This document shows, piece after piece, positions 8,752 through 18,692 of a stretch of DNA of 60,974 bases. Made by a program: the position numbers and the translations under genes. The notes beneath the pieces are model-generated. The model did not search any database. It had not been told where the DNA came from and saw only the letters and a program-made list of their open reading frames with translations. Source of the stretch: Colimorpha_A sp045543555 (GTDB lineage Bacteria; Bacillota; Clostridia; Oscillospirales; CAG-272); assembly GCA_045543555.1 (NCBI GenBank), contig JAZQMQ010000030.1:1-60974 (forward strand), read 5' to 3'. Numbering within the stretch: the first letter of the stretch is position 1; every line of letters begins with the position of its first letter.

Positions 8752-9666
8752 ATGCAAAACATTATAGAAATCATAGATTTAAAAAAATATTACGGTCAGG
8801 TGAAAGCTGTCGACGGTATTACCTTCAACGTACAAAAAGGCGAGCTTTTTTCATTTTTAGGGCTCAACGGAGCAGGAAAAAGCACCACTATTTCTATAAT
8901 CTGCGGAACGCTGAAAAAGGATGCGGGAACAATACTTATCAACGGGAAGGAAATCAAGGACGATCCCCGCGGGATCAAGCGTTCCATCGGCGTTGTATTC
9001 CAAAATTCCGTGCTTGACAAGCACCTCTCGGTTTATGAAAATTTAAGAAGCCGAGCGGCTTTGTATTCAATAACGGGTAAAGCATTTGAATCAAGGCTTA
9101 AGGAGCTATCCGTGCTTCTCGATCTTTCCGATATTCTAAACAGACCTTTAAACAAGCTTTCGGGCGGTCAAAAAAGAAGGATCGACATAGCGCGTGCGCT
9201 GCTCCATTCCCCCGAAATACTCATTCTCGATGAACCCACGACGGGGCTTGACCCTCAAACAAGAAAATCGGTTTGGTCGGTAATAAACGACCTTCGAAAA
9301 AACGCGAGTATAACGGTATTTCTGACCACACACTATATGGAGGAAGCCGCCGAAAGCGATCACGTCGTAATCATTGACAGCGGAAAAATAGTTGCTATGG
9401 GCTCACCTCTTGAGCTGAAGAATAAATATGCCGGCGACAGTTTGTCTCTTTATTCACTCAGCGAAGATGAAGTAGCCTCACTCGGTATGCCGTATTCTGT
9501 TATCCCCGACGGATACAGAATAACCCTGCCCAACACAGCCTCCGCTACTGCGCTTATTCTTAAGCATCCCGAATTGTTCCGAGATTATGAGCTCACAAAA
9601 GGAAAAATGGACGATGTTTTTCTGAACGTAACAGGAAAGAAGCTTACGGGAGGTGAAGATAAATGA
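8752..9666 (+). CDS. ABC transporter ATP-binding protein (DrrA/NodI type)
   Basis: A 304-residue nucleotide-binding subunit. It has Walker A GLNGAGKST at about residue 41, a Q-loop, the signature LSGGQKRR, Walker B ILILDEPTTGLDP, the H-loop LTTHYMEEA and a C-terminal extension of about 80 residues typical of the DrrA/CcmA class. It powers the ABC-2 permease encoded immediately downstream, with which it overlaps by 4 nt. Such pairs usually export drugs, lipids or polysaccharide precursors; the substrate here cannot be inferred. The start follows AAGGAGG with suitable spacing. Confidence 0.93.
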   Translation: MQNIIEIIDLKKYYGQVKAVDGITFNVQKGELFSFLGLNGAGKSTTISIICGTLKKDAGTILINGKEIKDDPRGIKRSIGVVFQNSVLDKHLSVYENLRSRAALYSITGKAFESRLKELSVLLDLSDILNRPLNKLSGGQKRRIDIARALLHSPEILILDEPTTGLDPQTRKSVWSVINDLRKNASITVFLTTHYMEEAAESDHVVIIDSGKIVAMGSPLELKNKYAGDSLSLYSLSEDEVASLGMPYSVIPDGYRITLPNTASATALILKHPELFRDYELTKGKMDDVFLNVTGKKLTGGEDK

Positions 9667-10553
9667 AATCCGTAACAGCTCTTATAAGGCGTAACGTCAA
9701 GCTGTTTTTCGCCGACAAAATGATGTTTTTCACATCGCTTATAACACCGCTGATCCTCATCATGCTCTTCATAACGTTCTTAGGTGAAGTGTACCGCGAC
9801 AGCTTTCTGATGATCGTCCCCGAGGGTATAACGGTCGATAAATCACTTGTTGACGGATTCGTCAACGGCTGGCTCTTCTCCTCACTGCTCGGAGTTTGTA
9901 CCGTCACGGTATCTTTTTGCTCAAATCTCCTTATGGTTCAGGATAAAGCAAACGGAACCATAAAGGATTTCGACGTTTCTCCAACAAAAAGCACTTCTCT
10001 TGCACTTGCATATTTTGCGGCATCGGCAATTTCAACGCTTATCATCTGTATCGTCGCTCTTGCGGTATGCCTCATCATACTGTCGTTTACCGGTTGGTAT
10101 CTTTCGGTAGCCGACATTATTCTGACCCTGTCAGACACGGTTCTGCTTGTGCTCTTCGGAACGGCACTATCGTCTATAATCGGTCATTTCCTTACAACTC
10201 AAGGTCAAATTTCGGCAGTAGGAACGATAATCAGCTCGGTTTACGGTTTTATTTGCGGCGCGTATATGCCGATATCCCAATTTTCCCCTGCAATACAAAA
10301 GGTCATATCGTTTTTGCCCGGAACCTATGGTACGGCTCTGCTCCACAAACATCTTATGCAGGGTGTTTTCTCCGAGCTTAACGGATTGATCCCCGCCGAA
10401 GCCGTGGACGGTCTCAAAGCGGCCTTTGATTCCGAAATGTCGCTGTTCGGCAAAACCTTGTCGGAAGGAACGATGTTTGGTATCCTAATCGGCTCTGTAG
10501 CCATACTCATTGCCCTTTACGTGCTTTTGTGTAAGCGCAAAAAGGACGTTTAA
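9663..10553 (+). CDS. ABC-2 type transporter permease
   Basis: A 296-residue integral membrane protein with about six hydrophobic segments. A large loop follows the first helix, and the conserved ABC-2 region near residues 185-220 includes QGQISAVGTIISSVYGFICG and an FLPGTYG motif before the last helices. It forms the channel for the ATPase encoded upstream; the overlapping start and stop imply translational coupling. Its stop overlaps the end of the convergent gene at 10550 by 4 nt. The direction of transport is probably export, by family precedent. Confidence 0.9.
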   Translation: MKSVTALIRRNVKLFFADKMMFFTSLITPLILIMLFITFLGEVYRDSFLMIVPEGITVDKSLVDGFVNGWLFSSLLGVCTVTVSFCSNLLMVQDKANGTIKDFDVSPTKSTSLALAYFAASAISTLIICIVALAVCLIILSFTGWYLSVADIILTLSDTVLLVLFGTALSSIIGHFLTTQGQISAVGTIISSVYGFICGAYMPISQFSPAIQKVISFLPGTYGTALLHKHLMQGVFSELNGLIPAEAVDGLKAAFDSEMSLFGKTLSEGTMFGILIGSVAILIALYVLLCKRKKDV

Positions 10554-10996
10554 ATAACGGTTTGCTCGATAACCGATAAATAATCGGTGCGTCTGAGTCC
10601 GAGAGAGGCTTGGAAATTGTTTTTAAAGGCGAGAATACGGTTGCCCTTAATACAGAAGCAATCGTATCCGCGCCTTTTTATTTTTTTGGGCATAGGTATC
10701 TCAAGACCGTTTTTTCTGCTATCGCATATTCGGTAAAGAACCGCCACCTCCCTTTTGTGACAGAATAATACGTCAACAAAAAGGCTGAAGGTGTCGGCGG
10801 TGTTATAAACAACGCAGAGCTTGGAAAATGCGCTGAAACCGTCCCGCTCTGCACGGCTTATTATCCTGTTTTTGAGCTCGTTGTAGAAGGAGTCTATCTC
10901 CTCATTATCAAAAAACGGCAGTTCGAGCGTAACAAAGTAAGACTTCCCCTCTGAATTTTTCCCGCTCTGTACCGTCTTTTGATTCATAATTTCCAT
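10550..10996 (-). CDS. Uncharacterised protein, about 148 residues
   Basis: No family recognised. From the ATG at 10996 (preceded by TGAGGTG) the protein is about 148 residues, mixed charged and aromatic, with no signal peptide or membrane segment. A central helix (EEIDSFYNELKNRI) and a Cys-containing C-terminal half (CFCIKGNRILAF) are visible. The longer open frame to 11038 would run into the divergent rrf2 promoter and lacks a ribosome site. It converges on the ABC permease and is divergent from the Rrf2 regulator, so it may belong to the Rrf2 regulon. Confidence 0.6.
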   Translation of the reverse strand: MEIMNQKTVQSGKNSEGKSYFVTLELPFFDNEEIDSFYNELKNRIISRAERDGFSAFSKLCVVYNTADTFSLFVDVLFCHKREVAVLYRICDSRKNGLEIPMPKKIKRRGYDCFCIKGNRILAFKNNFQASLGLRRTDYLSVIEQTVI

Positions 10997-11016
10997 ATTA
11001 CACCTCACTAAAACGC

Positions 11017-11045
11017 TTGACAAAATTCGATCTCGCATTTATAAT
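11017..11045 (+). promoter_or_regulatory. Consensus promoter of the Rrf2 gene
   Basis: Perfect TTGACA (11017-11022), a 17-nt spacer and perfect TATAAT (11040-11045). The ATG follows about 47 nt later. Confidence 0.85.
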
Positions 11046-11072
11046 CAAATTAATAACACTTTTTAAATCATA

Positions 11073-11084
11073 TTCCGATCGGAA
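11073..11084. promoter_or_regulatory. Palindromic operator candidate in the rrf2 leader
   Basis: A perfect 12-bp palindrome TTCCGATCGGAA lies between the rrf2 promoter and its start codon. Rrf2 proteins commonly bind dyad operators near their own promoters, so autoregulation is a reasonable inference. Confidence 0.5.
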
Positions 11085-11091
11085 AAGAAAA

Positions 11092-11496
11092 ATGAAAATC
11101 AACAATGAAACAGATTACGCGTTTCGAATAATGAGAACGCTTGCCAGACAAAATTGTATAACCGATGCGAAAACCATATCCGACATCACGTCGCTCCCCC
11201 AACGCTTCACCCTGAAAATTCTAGGGAAGCTCGTGTCGGGCGGACTTGTCACGTCGAAAAAGGGCGTAAACGGAGGATATGAGCTTTCTCGCCCCGCCTG
11301 TGATATAACCCTCCTCAATATTCTTGAGGTAATAGAGGGTCCTATCGTCATATCAAAGTGTCTGTCGGAGGATTTTGTCTGTCTTCACGACAGTGGCAAA
11401 GAAAACTGCGATTGCTTTTTTAACAGAGTTTTCGACGAGATCAATATAACCATCGCAAACAAATTAAAAAGCGTCACTGTGGCGGACTCAATTTAA
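11092..11496 (+). CDS. Rrf2/IscR-type transcriptional regulator
   Basis: About 134 residues from the ATG at 11092 (MKINNETDYAFR). The Rrf2 winged helix occupies most of it, with the hallmark TDYAFRIMRTLA, a recognition region around LPQRFTLKILGKL and KKGVNGGYELSR. The C-terminal third has four cysteines (C-x6-C-x8-C-x-C), where IscR-like members bind an iron-sulfur cluster, so redox, iron or nitric-oxide sensing is likely. A consensus promoter and a palindrome lie upstream. An upstream extension of the frame to 11017 overlaps the promoter and was rejected. A strong terminator follows. Confidence 0.9.
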   Translation: MKINNETDYAFRIMRTLARQNCITDAKTISDITSLPQRFTLKILGKLVSGGLVTSKKGVNGGYELSRPACDITLLNILEVIEGPIVISKCLSEDFVCLHDSGKENCDCFFNRVFDEINITIANKLKSVTVADSI

Positions 11497-11515
11497 CAAA
11501 CACATAATAAACATC

Positions 11516-11539
11516 AAAAAGCGCTTCGGCGCTTTTTTT
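11516..11539 (+). terminator. Intrinsic terminator after the Rrf2 gene
   Basis: AAAAAGCGC-TTCG-GCGCTTTTTTT: a stable UUCG tetraloop hairpin with a T-tract, 20 nt after the rrf2 stop. Confidence 0.9.
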
Positions 11540-11607
11540 GTTTACATAATTTCCCTTGAAGACGGCGATACTATATGAAAACGTCAACATTTCCGAAGGG
11601 ACACGGT

Positions 11608-14600
11608 ATGAAAAAAGCAAAGAAGATAAATCTAAAAAAGCTTAAGAGATCAATCGAGAAAAAGTATGGTCAATCACCGCTTTGTGACTTTCTTCTGTCA
11701 TATTTAGACAGTGAAAATAACGGAATCTATAAGATCATATATCCGGATTTTTACGACGATATTTCCGCCGCAGTTGATCCTGAGCAGACAGTCGACACGA
11801 TTGCATTAACGAAAAAATTGTCGCGCGACGATTATTCCTACAGTGAGCTCAAATATTTTCACCAATATGCCACAATAAGCGCCATATCATCTCTTGACCT
11901 GCCAATTCCTTCAGAGGAGCTTTTAACTCTGACTACAGATTTTTTGAAAAAGCTCGGAACCACTTGCGCAAGTGAGTTGTATCTTTCTCTTTCAAAAGCA
12001 GAAAATACACTTAAATCAAGTCCGTATTTCAAGGACTGCGATGAAGCTACACAAAATGCAATAAGGCAAAAAGTTGTAAAAACATCAAGAAAGCTGGGAA
12101 TAACAGAAAATGAAGCAGCAACACTTTTTCTGACAAAGGACCCCTTTGAGCGTGAGGACATTTTCGGTGCAAAGCTATATTTCCCGATATTATCGCTTAT
12201 AACATCCTTTCTTATCGTTACGTCCGCCGTTGTTTGCAGAAGCATTCCGATTTGCTTTTTTCTCACACTCCCTCTTTATATCTGTGCCAAGGGGCTGAGC
12301 GATTATATATTTTCACTTTTCGTAAAACCGATCCCGATCCCAAAGAAAAAGCTTAAGGAGATTCCCGATAACGCGCGTACTCTGACAGTAATAACCGCTC
12401 TTATAACAGGAAGTGAAAAGGACGTTGAGCTTGCATATAAAATACGCAACTGTGCATTTGCAAACAAGGATAAAAACGCTTTTTTCGGTATTCTGTGCGA
12501 TCACAAGGAGGCTCTGAATTCAAAAACTCCATCAGATTCAGCGTCCGAAAAAAGACTTGCAGATGCGGTAAGGGAGCTTAACAAAAAATACGGGTTAAAC
12601 ATTTTCCTTTTCGTAAGGCAGAGAAAATATGCCTTGTCGGAAGAAAAATACATGGGTTGGGAAAGAAAACGAGGCGCAATAATCGAGCTTACACGCTACC
12701 TTAACGATGAAGGATCGTCAATATACGTTTTAGAGGGCGATGAAAGTAAGCTTAATAACGTTTCCTACGTTGTAACTCTCGATTCGGATACCTCTCTTTA
12801 TACAGGCGCGGTGAAGGATATGCTCGGTGCAATGGTCCATCCGTCAAATACTCCGATCGTAAAGGACGGAAGGGTGGTCAAGGGTCACGCGATCCTTCAG
12901 CCACGAATGGAGCCAAGCCTTTCATCCGCCGAAAAAACGCCATTTGCAATACTGTCTGCAGGAAACGGTGGCTCCGACATATACTCCACCGCATCTTATG
13001 AGACCTATCAGAGCGTGTTCGGAGAGGGTATTTTCTGCGGAAAAGGAATCTTTGATCTGAAGGTGTTCAAGGAACTCATCGACGGCACGTTCCCCGACGG
13101 AACGGTGCTCAGCCACGATATGCTTGAAGGCTCCTATCTGCGAGCGGGAGCATTAACCGACGTTTCGCTTACCGACGATCTTCCAAAAAGTCCTCTGTCA
13201 TGCTTTGAAAGAAGCCACAGATGGCTCCGCGGTGACGTTCAGAATCTGGCTTTTATCGGAAAATACCATCTGACCGCGGAAAACGAATACAAGGTCAACC
13301 CGTTAAATTCACTTTCGAAATACAAGATATTAGATAATGTGCTTCGTGGTATTGGTCCGATCTTTTCGGTGTGTGCGCTCATTTTATGTATTTTCCGTCC
13401 CCCGCACATCTCCCCTCTCGTATCTCTATTTGCGCTATCTTATCTTATAGTTCCGTTTTTACTGACGTCACTTACAGCACTCAGGTTCGGAAAAAGCAGG
13501 TTTTTTTCCTATTTGATCCCCGAAATTATTGGCGCATTCGGGAATCTCATCTACGCGATCTCCTCGCTGCTTCATACTGCACTGAATAATCTCGACGCCA
13601 TTATCCGCGCCTGTTACCGAACTCTGTTTTCAGGGAAAAGGATGCTAAGCTGGAAAACCTCATCGGATTCCGACAGAGAAATGAAGGGCATCGCCTTGTA
13701 TCTGTACAAAATGCTCCCTTCTTTTTTATCGGGAATCGTAATAACGGTATTTTGTCCGACTTTATTTATAAAGCTTTTGGGGGTGCTCTTTGCTCTGTTC
13801 CCCTTCGGAGCTTATCTCATTGGTAAGGAGCGAAAGAGCTCATATAAGATATCCGAGGATAAAAAGAAGATCGTTTCCGATTACGGAAGCGATATATGGC
13901 ACTTTTTCTCCGAGAACGTGAAAGCATCTGACAATTATCTGCCGCCCGACAACGTACAGTACTCTCCCGAAATAAAAACAGCTCACCGCACCTCCCCCAC
14001 AAATATCGGTCTTTATCTACTATCGTGTTATGCATCGTATAAGCTCGGATATATAAAGAAAAACGATGCGCTTTCGAGGATCAGCACCACAGTCTCCACG
14101 GTCGAACAGCTTCCGTCTTGGAACGGGCATCTTTACAATTGGTATGACACCGAAAAACTTTTCATTTTGGGCTCTCCGTACGTATCGACGGTGGATTCGG
14201 GAAACTTCATCACCTCTCTCGTTGCCTTAAAAAGCGCGATCGAAAGCGAAGAAATACCAAAGTTCTGCTCGGAGCTGCCAAACAGACTTGATAATCTCAT
14301 AAACCGAGCGGATTTTTCTGTGCTTTATGATGAAAAAAGAAAGCTTTTCAATATCGGGATCAACGTTGAAAACGAAAAACGTGACGGATTTTACGATTTC
14401 TACGCCAGTGAAGCGCGCACCACCTCATTTTTTGCAATTGCATCGGGGCAGATCCCAAGAGAACATTGGGCAGCTCTGCGCCGTCCTTTGATAAAGAGCG
14501 ACGGGTATCTTGGAATATGCTCGTGGACAGGCACTATGTTCGAATATCTTATGCCTTCGCTTCTCCTCGAATACAAACCGATGTCACTTGGATATGAAGC

Positions 14601-17600
14601 CCTGTTTTTTGCGGTAAGAGAACAAAAAAAGGACAGGTCCCACGGAATTTGGGGGCGTTCGGAAAGTGGATATTTTCACTTTGATTCCGATATGAACTAT
14701 CAGTACAAAGCATTCGGAGTGGCGTCGATAGGTATGAAAAGAGGTCTTGAGAAGGATAACGTAATTTCGCCTTATTCATCATTTCTTGCTCTCTCCGTTT
14801 CTGCAGACAGTGCCCTGTCCAACCTTAAGAAAATTATTTCCAAGGGAGCGTACGGTCCATGTGGCTTCTATGAGGCTATTGATATGACACACGAGCGTGT
14901 GGGTAACGGCAGTGCGGTCATACGAAGCTATATGGCGCACCACCTGGGAATGTCACTTATTTCCTGTGCAAATCTGTGTCTTGATAACTTTTTTGTAAAT
15001 GCCTTTATGTCGGATCCCCGTGTTTCATCGGCACAGGCTCTGCTTGAAGAAAAGGTCCCGATAAGAGCACAAATACAAAAGAGAAAAAAGCAGAGGGATA
15101 CTATCCCCCCTCCCACTATGCCGTTTTTTGACAGGCGCGAAAGCTCAAAAAAGAGCGTGGACGTTGCGGTTATCGGAGAAAACGGCACATCTGCGGTCGC
15201 TTATGGTGATATGCTGAGGCTTTCTTACCACAAAAGCGAGGTTTGTGTCGATCCGTTCGTGTTCGGACGCATATACCGTCTAAGATTTCTTTTTTCAGCC
15301 GATGGAGCTGTTTTTGACGCAATGGACGGGAAAATGCGTTCAAAATTCGGTGACGGAGTCATAAGCTGGGTGCTTGATAAAAGCAAGGTTTCATCGGTGC
15401 TATCTCTTTCGGTTCTCGGAAGCTGCTCCGCCTTTGTTTTCACGTTCAGCGCAGAAGGTAATTTTTCTTCCATGTGCCCAATGCTGTGCTTTCAGCCCTC
15501 AATTGCTCAAAGCGCTGACAGAGCCTCTCATCCGACCTATTCCGACCTTCTGTTGATATCGGAATATTCAGAAGCTGACGGTGCGCTCTTGTATTACCGT
15601 CGTGAAAAAAGCGGTGTTGAGAAATGCATCTGCGTATCATTTGAATGCGGGGGAAAAGCGGAGTTTACGGCAAGCCGTGATATCCTCGGCGCAAATTACG
15701 TTGAAAAGGATATCGAGAAGCTGATAGATCAGCCTTTTGAGTGCAAAGACGGTGTTCTTCCCAACCCCTATTGTATTGTGAAAAAAAGCTCCGACGCCAA
15801 AGGCAGATACAACAGTAATTTCATCATCTGCGCAGGGAATTCAAGGGATGAGGCGATATACAATCTAAAAAAAGCAAGAAACACTCTTAAGCTCGTCAAA
15901 AATAAAAACGGAGCCATGAGCGCAGGAAAACATCTGCGCCGTTCAATAAATGAACGACTCTGCTCTGTATGTACCGACGGATATTTTTATCAAATAGTGG
16001 AAATCGCTCTTAAAGCGGTCATAGCAGGAGACAGTGTAAGCACTCCCGACACTACCCGTTCTATATCGGATATCTGGAAATACGGAATATCCGCCGATCA
16101 TCCTATTATTGCAATACGTCTTGACTGCGATAACGTTACTCCGTCGGTAAAAAGCCTCATAACAACCTTCATTTCACTCCACAAGTATCTTTCTCTCTCA
16201 TCGATAAAGCTTGACACCGTTATACTTTACCGCGACAACGGTGAATACGTCAACCCACACAGAGAGGCGGTAAAGGAATCGCTCCAAAAATGCGGAGGCA
16301 GCTTTTTCCTAAACCGTACCGGAGGCATATTCCTGCTGCCCGACTCAGAAGATTCAAATATATTTATGGAAATTGCGGTCATGTCCGCCAATATCGATCC
16401 TTCGTTTACTCCCGAAAAAATACACACCAACCTCCGCTTTTCTCAGCAGGAGGTAACTCCGGTGCGCTCCGCTTCGGGAGAGAGTATGTCGGTCTCAGGA
16501 CTTGACGTAAGCGAGGGAACGTTCAGCGATAACGGTTTTACGCTTTATAAAAATAAAAAGCCGTTTTCTTCCCCTCCGCACAGCTATGTTTACGGAAAAG
16601 GACATTTCGGAACGTTAGTGACCGATTTCTCACTCGGCTACACTTGGATAGGCAATTGCCACGAACGGAGAATTACAGAGTATTGCCCCGATAATCTTCT
16701 CGGACTTAACGGTGAGACTCTTATCGCAAACGTAAAGGGACGCCTATATGATCTTGTTGCCTGCTCCCACACCGTATTTTTCGGTAAAGGCGGTGCAAAA
16801 TGGGATGGATGTATTGAAGAAATCGCCTACACCGTGACCGTAGCAATCGACCCGTATCTGCCCTGCAAGATCGTAAATGTGACTATTGATGACTCGGTAA
16901 GCGTCGAATACCGAATAAAAGCCGTGCTCGGCGACGTTCCGAGGCAAAACCGTAAAATAAGAACCGAGGCGTCCGAGGAACTGACCGTTTTCATTCCCAC
17001 ACTTGCTTTGGAGCATTGCGATGAGGCATTTTTATACAGGAGAAAAAACGAGGGGCGTTTTCTGTTCATTTTGGGTGCTCATCCTAAAGGCTCATACAAA
17101 ACAAGAGAGTATATTTTAAACAAATACCGTTCGGAAGAGGATTTTTGGCGATGTGAAGGCGAGTACGAAAAAACTATCTCATCATTATTGCCCGACGTTC
17201 GTTTCAAATCGGACGATAAACATCTGGATATCATCGCATCCTACTATCTTCCCTATCAGACACTTGTAGGCAGATATTTTTGCCGAACTGGATTTTATCA
17301 GTCATCGGGAGCTTACGGCTTCCGCGATCAACTTCAGGATTGTCTTTGCATCATGCTCGGCTCACCTGCTACTGCAAGGACGCACATTCTCCGTGCGGCA
17401 TGCCATCAATATGAGGAAGGCGACGTTATGCATTGGTGGCACGTTATCGGCGGAAAAAACAAAGGTGTCAGAACTCGGTATTCAGACGATCTTCTGTGGC
17501 TTCCTTACGTCGTTACCAAATATCTGTCATTTACCGACGACCGAAGTATCCTCGATATCAAGCTTCCGTATCTGACCTCACCGCCGCTAAGCGAATCGGA

Positions 17601-18654
17601 ATCGGATAGGTACGAAACGGCGCAAAAATCCGGTTTCAAGGAAACGCTTTATTCCCATTGTGTTCGTGCCATCGAAAAAGCCATTGGGCTCGGTCCGCGA
17701 GGGATTCCGAAAATGAACGGCGGCGATTGGAACGACGGAATGAACAAGGTTAAGGGCGAAAGCGTATGGCTTGGGTTCTTTTTGTCACAGATTCTGCGTG
17801 ATTTCACCGCGGTTGCCATGCTGAAAAACGATTTGGACGGTGCGAGCAGATACCGCCGAATGAGTGCTGAGCTGCTAAAAAATGCTGAGGCGACTTTTGA
17901 CGGGCAAAAATATTCAAGAGCCTTTTTTGAAGACGGATCACACATTGGAGACGACGGCTTTGTAGATATTCTTCCGCAAGCATTTTCTCTTTTTGCGGGG
18001 GCTGACGAGGAGCGGTCAAAAGCGGCACTAAAGACGGCTTACAATATTCTTTACGATCATGAGAACTCGGTTTTTGCTCTGCTGAATCCACCGTTTTCGC
18101 GCCCGTCGGATAAAGACGTTGGATATATTTCGACCTATCCCAAAGGAATAAGGGAAAACGGGGGACAATATACTCACGGCATCGTTTGGGGTATCATGGC
18201 AATGGCTCAGAGCGCAATGGCGGAAGAAGCATATATAATTCTGTCTTCAATTAACCCCGCGCGTTTGACACAGACACCTGAGGGTGCTAAAAAATATATG
18301 GGAGAGCCTTATTTTCTCGCCGCCGACGTAAGCAGAAATCCCGACACGGTCGGACGATGCGGATGGAGTATTTATACCGGCTCATCGGGATGGTTTTTCA
18401 GCACTGTTTTCGCTGTTTTTTACGGTATCAGGATCATGGGTGACTGCTTCAGCATCATTCCCGCGCTTTCATCCGCTTTCCCATCGTACCGTTTGTCATT
18501 CACCTTTTCAGATACAGAATACACCATCACTGCTGCTGTTGGCAAAGAAACAAAATACCTTTTGGACGGAAAAAGCGTAAATAATCTATTTTATTTCGAT
18601 AAAAATCATCATTATCTTGAAATAACAGTTGAAATTTCCGAGGAAATGGAGTAA
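11608..18654 (+). CDS. Cyclic beta-1,2-glucan synthase-like giant membrane protein (GT84-glucoamylase-GH94)
   Basis: About 2,350 residues. ATG 11608 is preferred because GAAGGG lies 7 nt upstream; ATG 11575 is an in-frame alternative. Architecture resembles NdvB/Cgs: hydrophobic segments near residues 190-240, a GT84 glycosyltransferase core with VTLDSDTS (about 390) and RSHRWLRGD (about 535), further membrane segments near 580-680 and 735-775, a glucoamylase-like domain around 970-1130 (SWTGTMFEY, GIWGRSESGY, AIDMTHERV, MAHHLGMSL), and a C-terminal GH94 phosphorylase-like domain with NGGDWNDGMN near 2035. The family makes and exports cyclic beta-1,2-glucans, the GH94 part setting chain length. 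It is shorter than the proteobacterial enzymes of about 2,800 residues. It stands alone in its operon. The product in this organism is inferred. Confidence 0.88.
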   Translation: MKKAKKINLKKLKRSIEKKYGQSPLCDFLLSYLDSENNGIYKIIYPDFYDDISAAVDPEQTVDTIALTKKLSRDDYSYSELKYFHQYATISAISSLDLPIPSEELLTLTTDFLKKLGTTCASELYLSLSKAENTLKSSPYFKDCDEATQNAIRQKVVKTSRKLGITENEAATLFLTKDPFEREDIFGAKLYFPILSLITSFLIVTSAVVCRSIPICFFLTLPLYICAKGLSDYIFSLFVKPIPIPKKKLKEIPDNARTLTVITALITGSEKDVELAYKIRNCAFANKDKNAFFGILCDHKEALNSKTPSDSASEKRLADAVRELNKKYGLNIFLFVRQRKYALSEEKYMGWERKRGAIIELTRYLNDEGSSIYVLEGDESKLNNVSYVVTLDSDTSLYTGAVKDMLGAMVHPSNTPIVKDGRVVKGHAILQPRMEPSLSSAEKTPFAILSAGNGGSDIYSTASYETYQSVFGEGIFCGKGIFDLKVFKELIDGTFPDGTVLSHDMLEGSYLRAGALTDVSLTDDLPKSPLSCFERSHRWLRGDVQNLAFIGKYHLTAENEYKVNPLNSLSKYKILDNVLRGIGPIFSVCALILCIFRPPHISPLVSLFALSYLIVPFLLTSLTALRFGKSRFFSYLIPEIIGAFGNLIYAISSLLHTALNNLDAIIRACYRTLFSGKRMLSWKTSSDSDREMKGIALYLYKMLPSFLSGIVITVFCPTLFIKLLGVLFALFPFGAYLIGKERKSSYKISEDKKKIVSDYGSDIWHFFSENVKASDNYLPPDNVQYSPEIKTAHRTSPTNIGLYLLSCYASYKLGYIKKNDALSRISTTVSTVEQLPSWNGHLYNWYDTEKLFILGSPYVSTVDSGNFITSLVALKSAIESEEIPKFCSELPNRLDNLINRADFSVLYDEKRKLFNIGINVENEKRDGFYDFYASEARTTSFFAIASGQIPREHWAALRRPLIKSDGYLGICSWTGTMFEYLMPSLLLEYKPMSLGYEALFFAVREQKKDRSHGIWGRSESGYFHFDSDMNYQYKAFGVASIGMKRGLEKDNVISPYSSFLALSVSADSALSNLKKIISKGAYGPCGFYEAIDMTHERVGNGSAVIRSYMAHHLGMSLISCANLCLDNFFVNAFMSDPRVSSAQALLEEKVPIRAQIQKRKKQRDTIPPPTMPFFDRRESSKKSVDVAVIGENGTSAVAYGDMLRLSYHKSEVCVDPFVFGRIYRLRFLFSADGAVFDAMDGKMRSKFGDGVISWVLDKSKVSSVLSLSVLGSCSAFVFTFSAEGNFSSMCPMLCFQPSIAQSADRASHPTYSDLLLISEYSEADGALLYYRREKSGVEKCICVSFECGGKAEFTASRDILGANYVEKDIEKLIDQPFECKDGVLPNPYCIVKKSSDAKGRYNSNFIICAGNSRDEAIYNLKKARNTLKLVKNKNGAMSAGKHLRRSINERLCSVCTDGYFYQIVEIALKAVIAGDSVSTPDTTRSISDIWKYGISADHPIIAIRLDCDNVTPSVKSLITTFISLHKYLSLSSIKLDTVILYRDNGEYVNPHREAVKESLQKCGGSFFLNRTGGIFLLPDSEDSNIFMEIAVMSANIDPSFTPEKIHTNLRFSQQEVTPVRSASGESMSVSGLDVSEGTFSDNGFTLYKNKKPFSSPPHSYVYGKGHFGTLVTDFSLGYTWIGNCHERRITEYCPDNLLGLNGETLIANVKGRLYDLVACSHTVFFGKGGAKWDGCIEEIAYTVTVAIDPYLPCKIVNVTIDDSVSVEYRIKAVLGDVPRQNRKIRTEASEELTVFIPTLALEHCDEAFLYRRKNEGRFLFILGAHPKGSYKTREYILNKYRSEEDFWRCEGEYEKTISSLLPDVRFKSDDKHLDIIASYYLPYQTLVGRYFCRTGFYQSSGAYGFRDQLQDCLCIMLGSPATARTHILRAACHQYEEGDVMHWWHVIGGKNKGVRTRYSDDLLWLPYVVTKYLSFTDDRSILDIKLPYLTSPPLSESESDRYETAQKSGFKETLYSHCVRAIEKAIGLGPRGIPKMNGGDWNDGMNKVKGESVWLGFFLSQILRDFTAVAMLKNDLDGASRYRRMSAELLKNAEATFDGQKYSRAFFEDGSHIGDDGFVDILPQAFSLFAGADEERSKAALKTAYNILYDHENSVFALLNPPFSRPSDKDVGYISTYPKGIRENGGQYTHGIVWGIMAMAQSAMAEEAYIILSSINPARLTQTPEGAKKYMGEPYFLAADVSRNPDTVGRCGWSIYTGSSGWFFSTVFAVFYGIRIMGDCFSIIPALSSAFPSYRLSFTFSDTEYTITAAVGKETKYLLDGKSVNNLFYFDKNHHYLEITVEISEEME

Positions 18655-18692
18655 AATATAATGAATAACTATTTTTTGGAAGGTATTTTGAA

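Noticed and set aside
11575..11607. Upstream ATG as the start of the giant glucan synthase
   Set aside because: It has only a weak ribosome site, whereas the in-frame ATG at 11608 has GAAGGG at good spacing; kept as an alternative.
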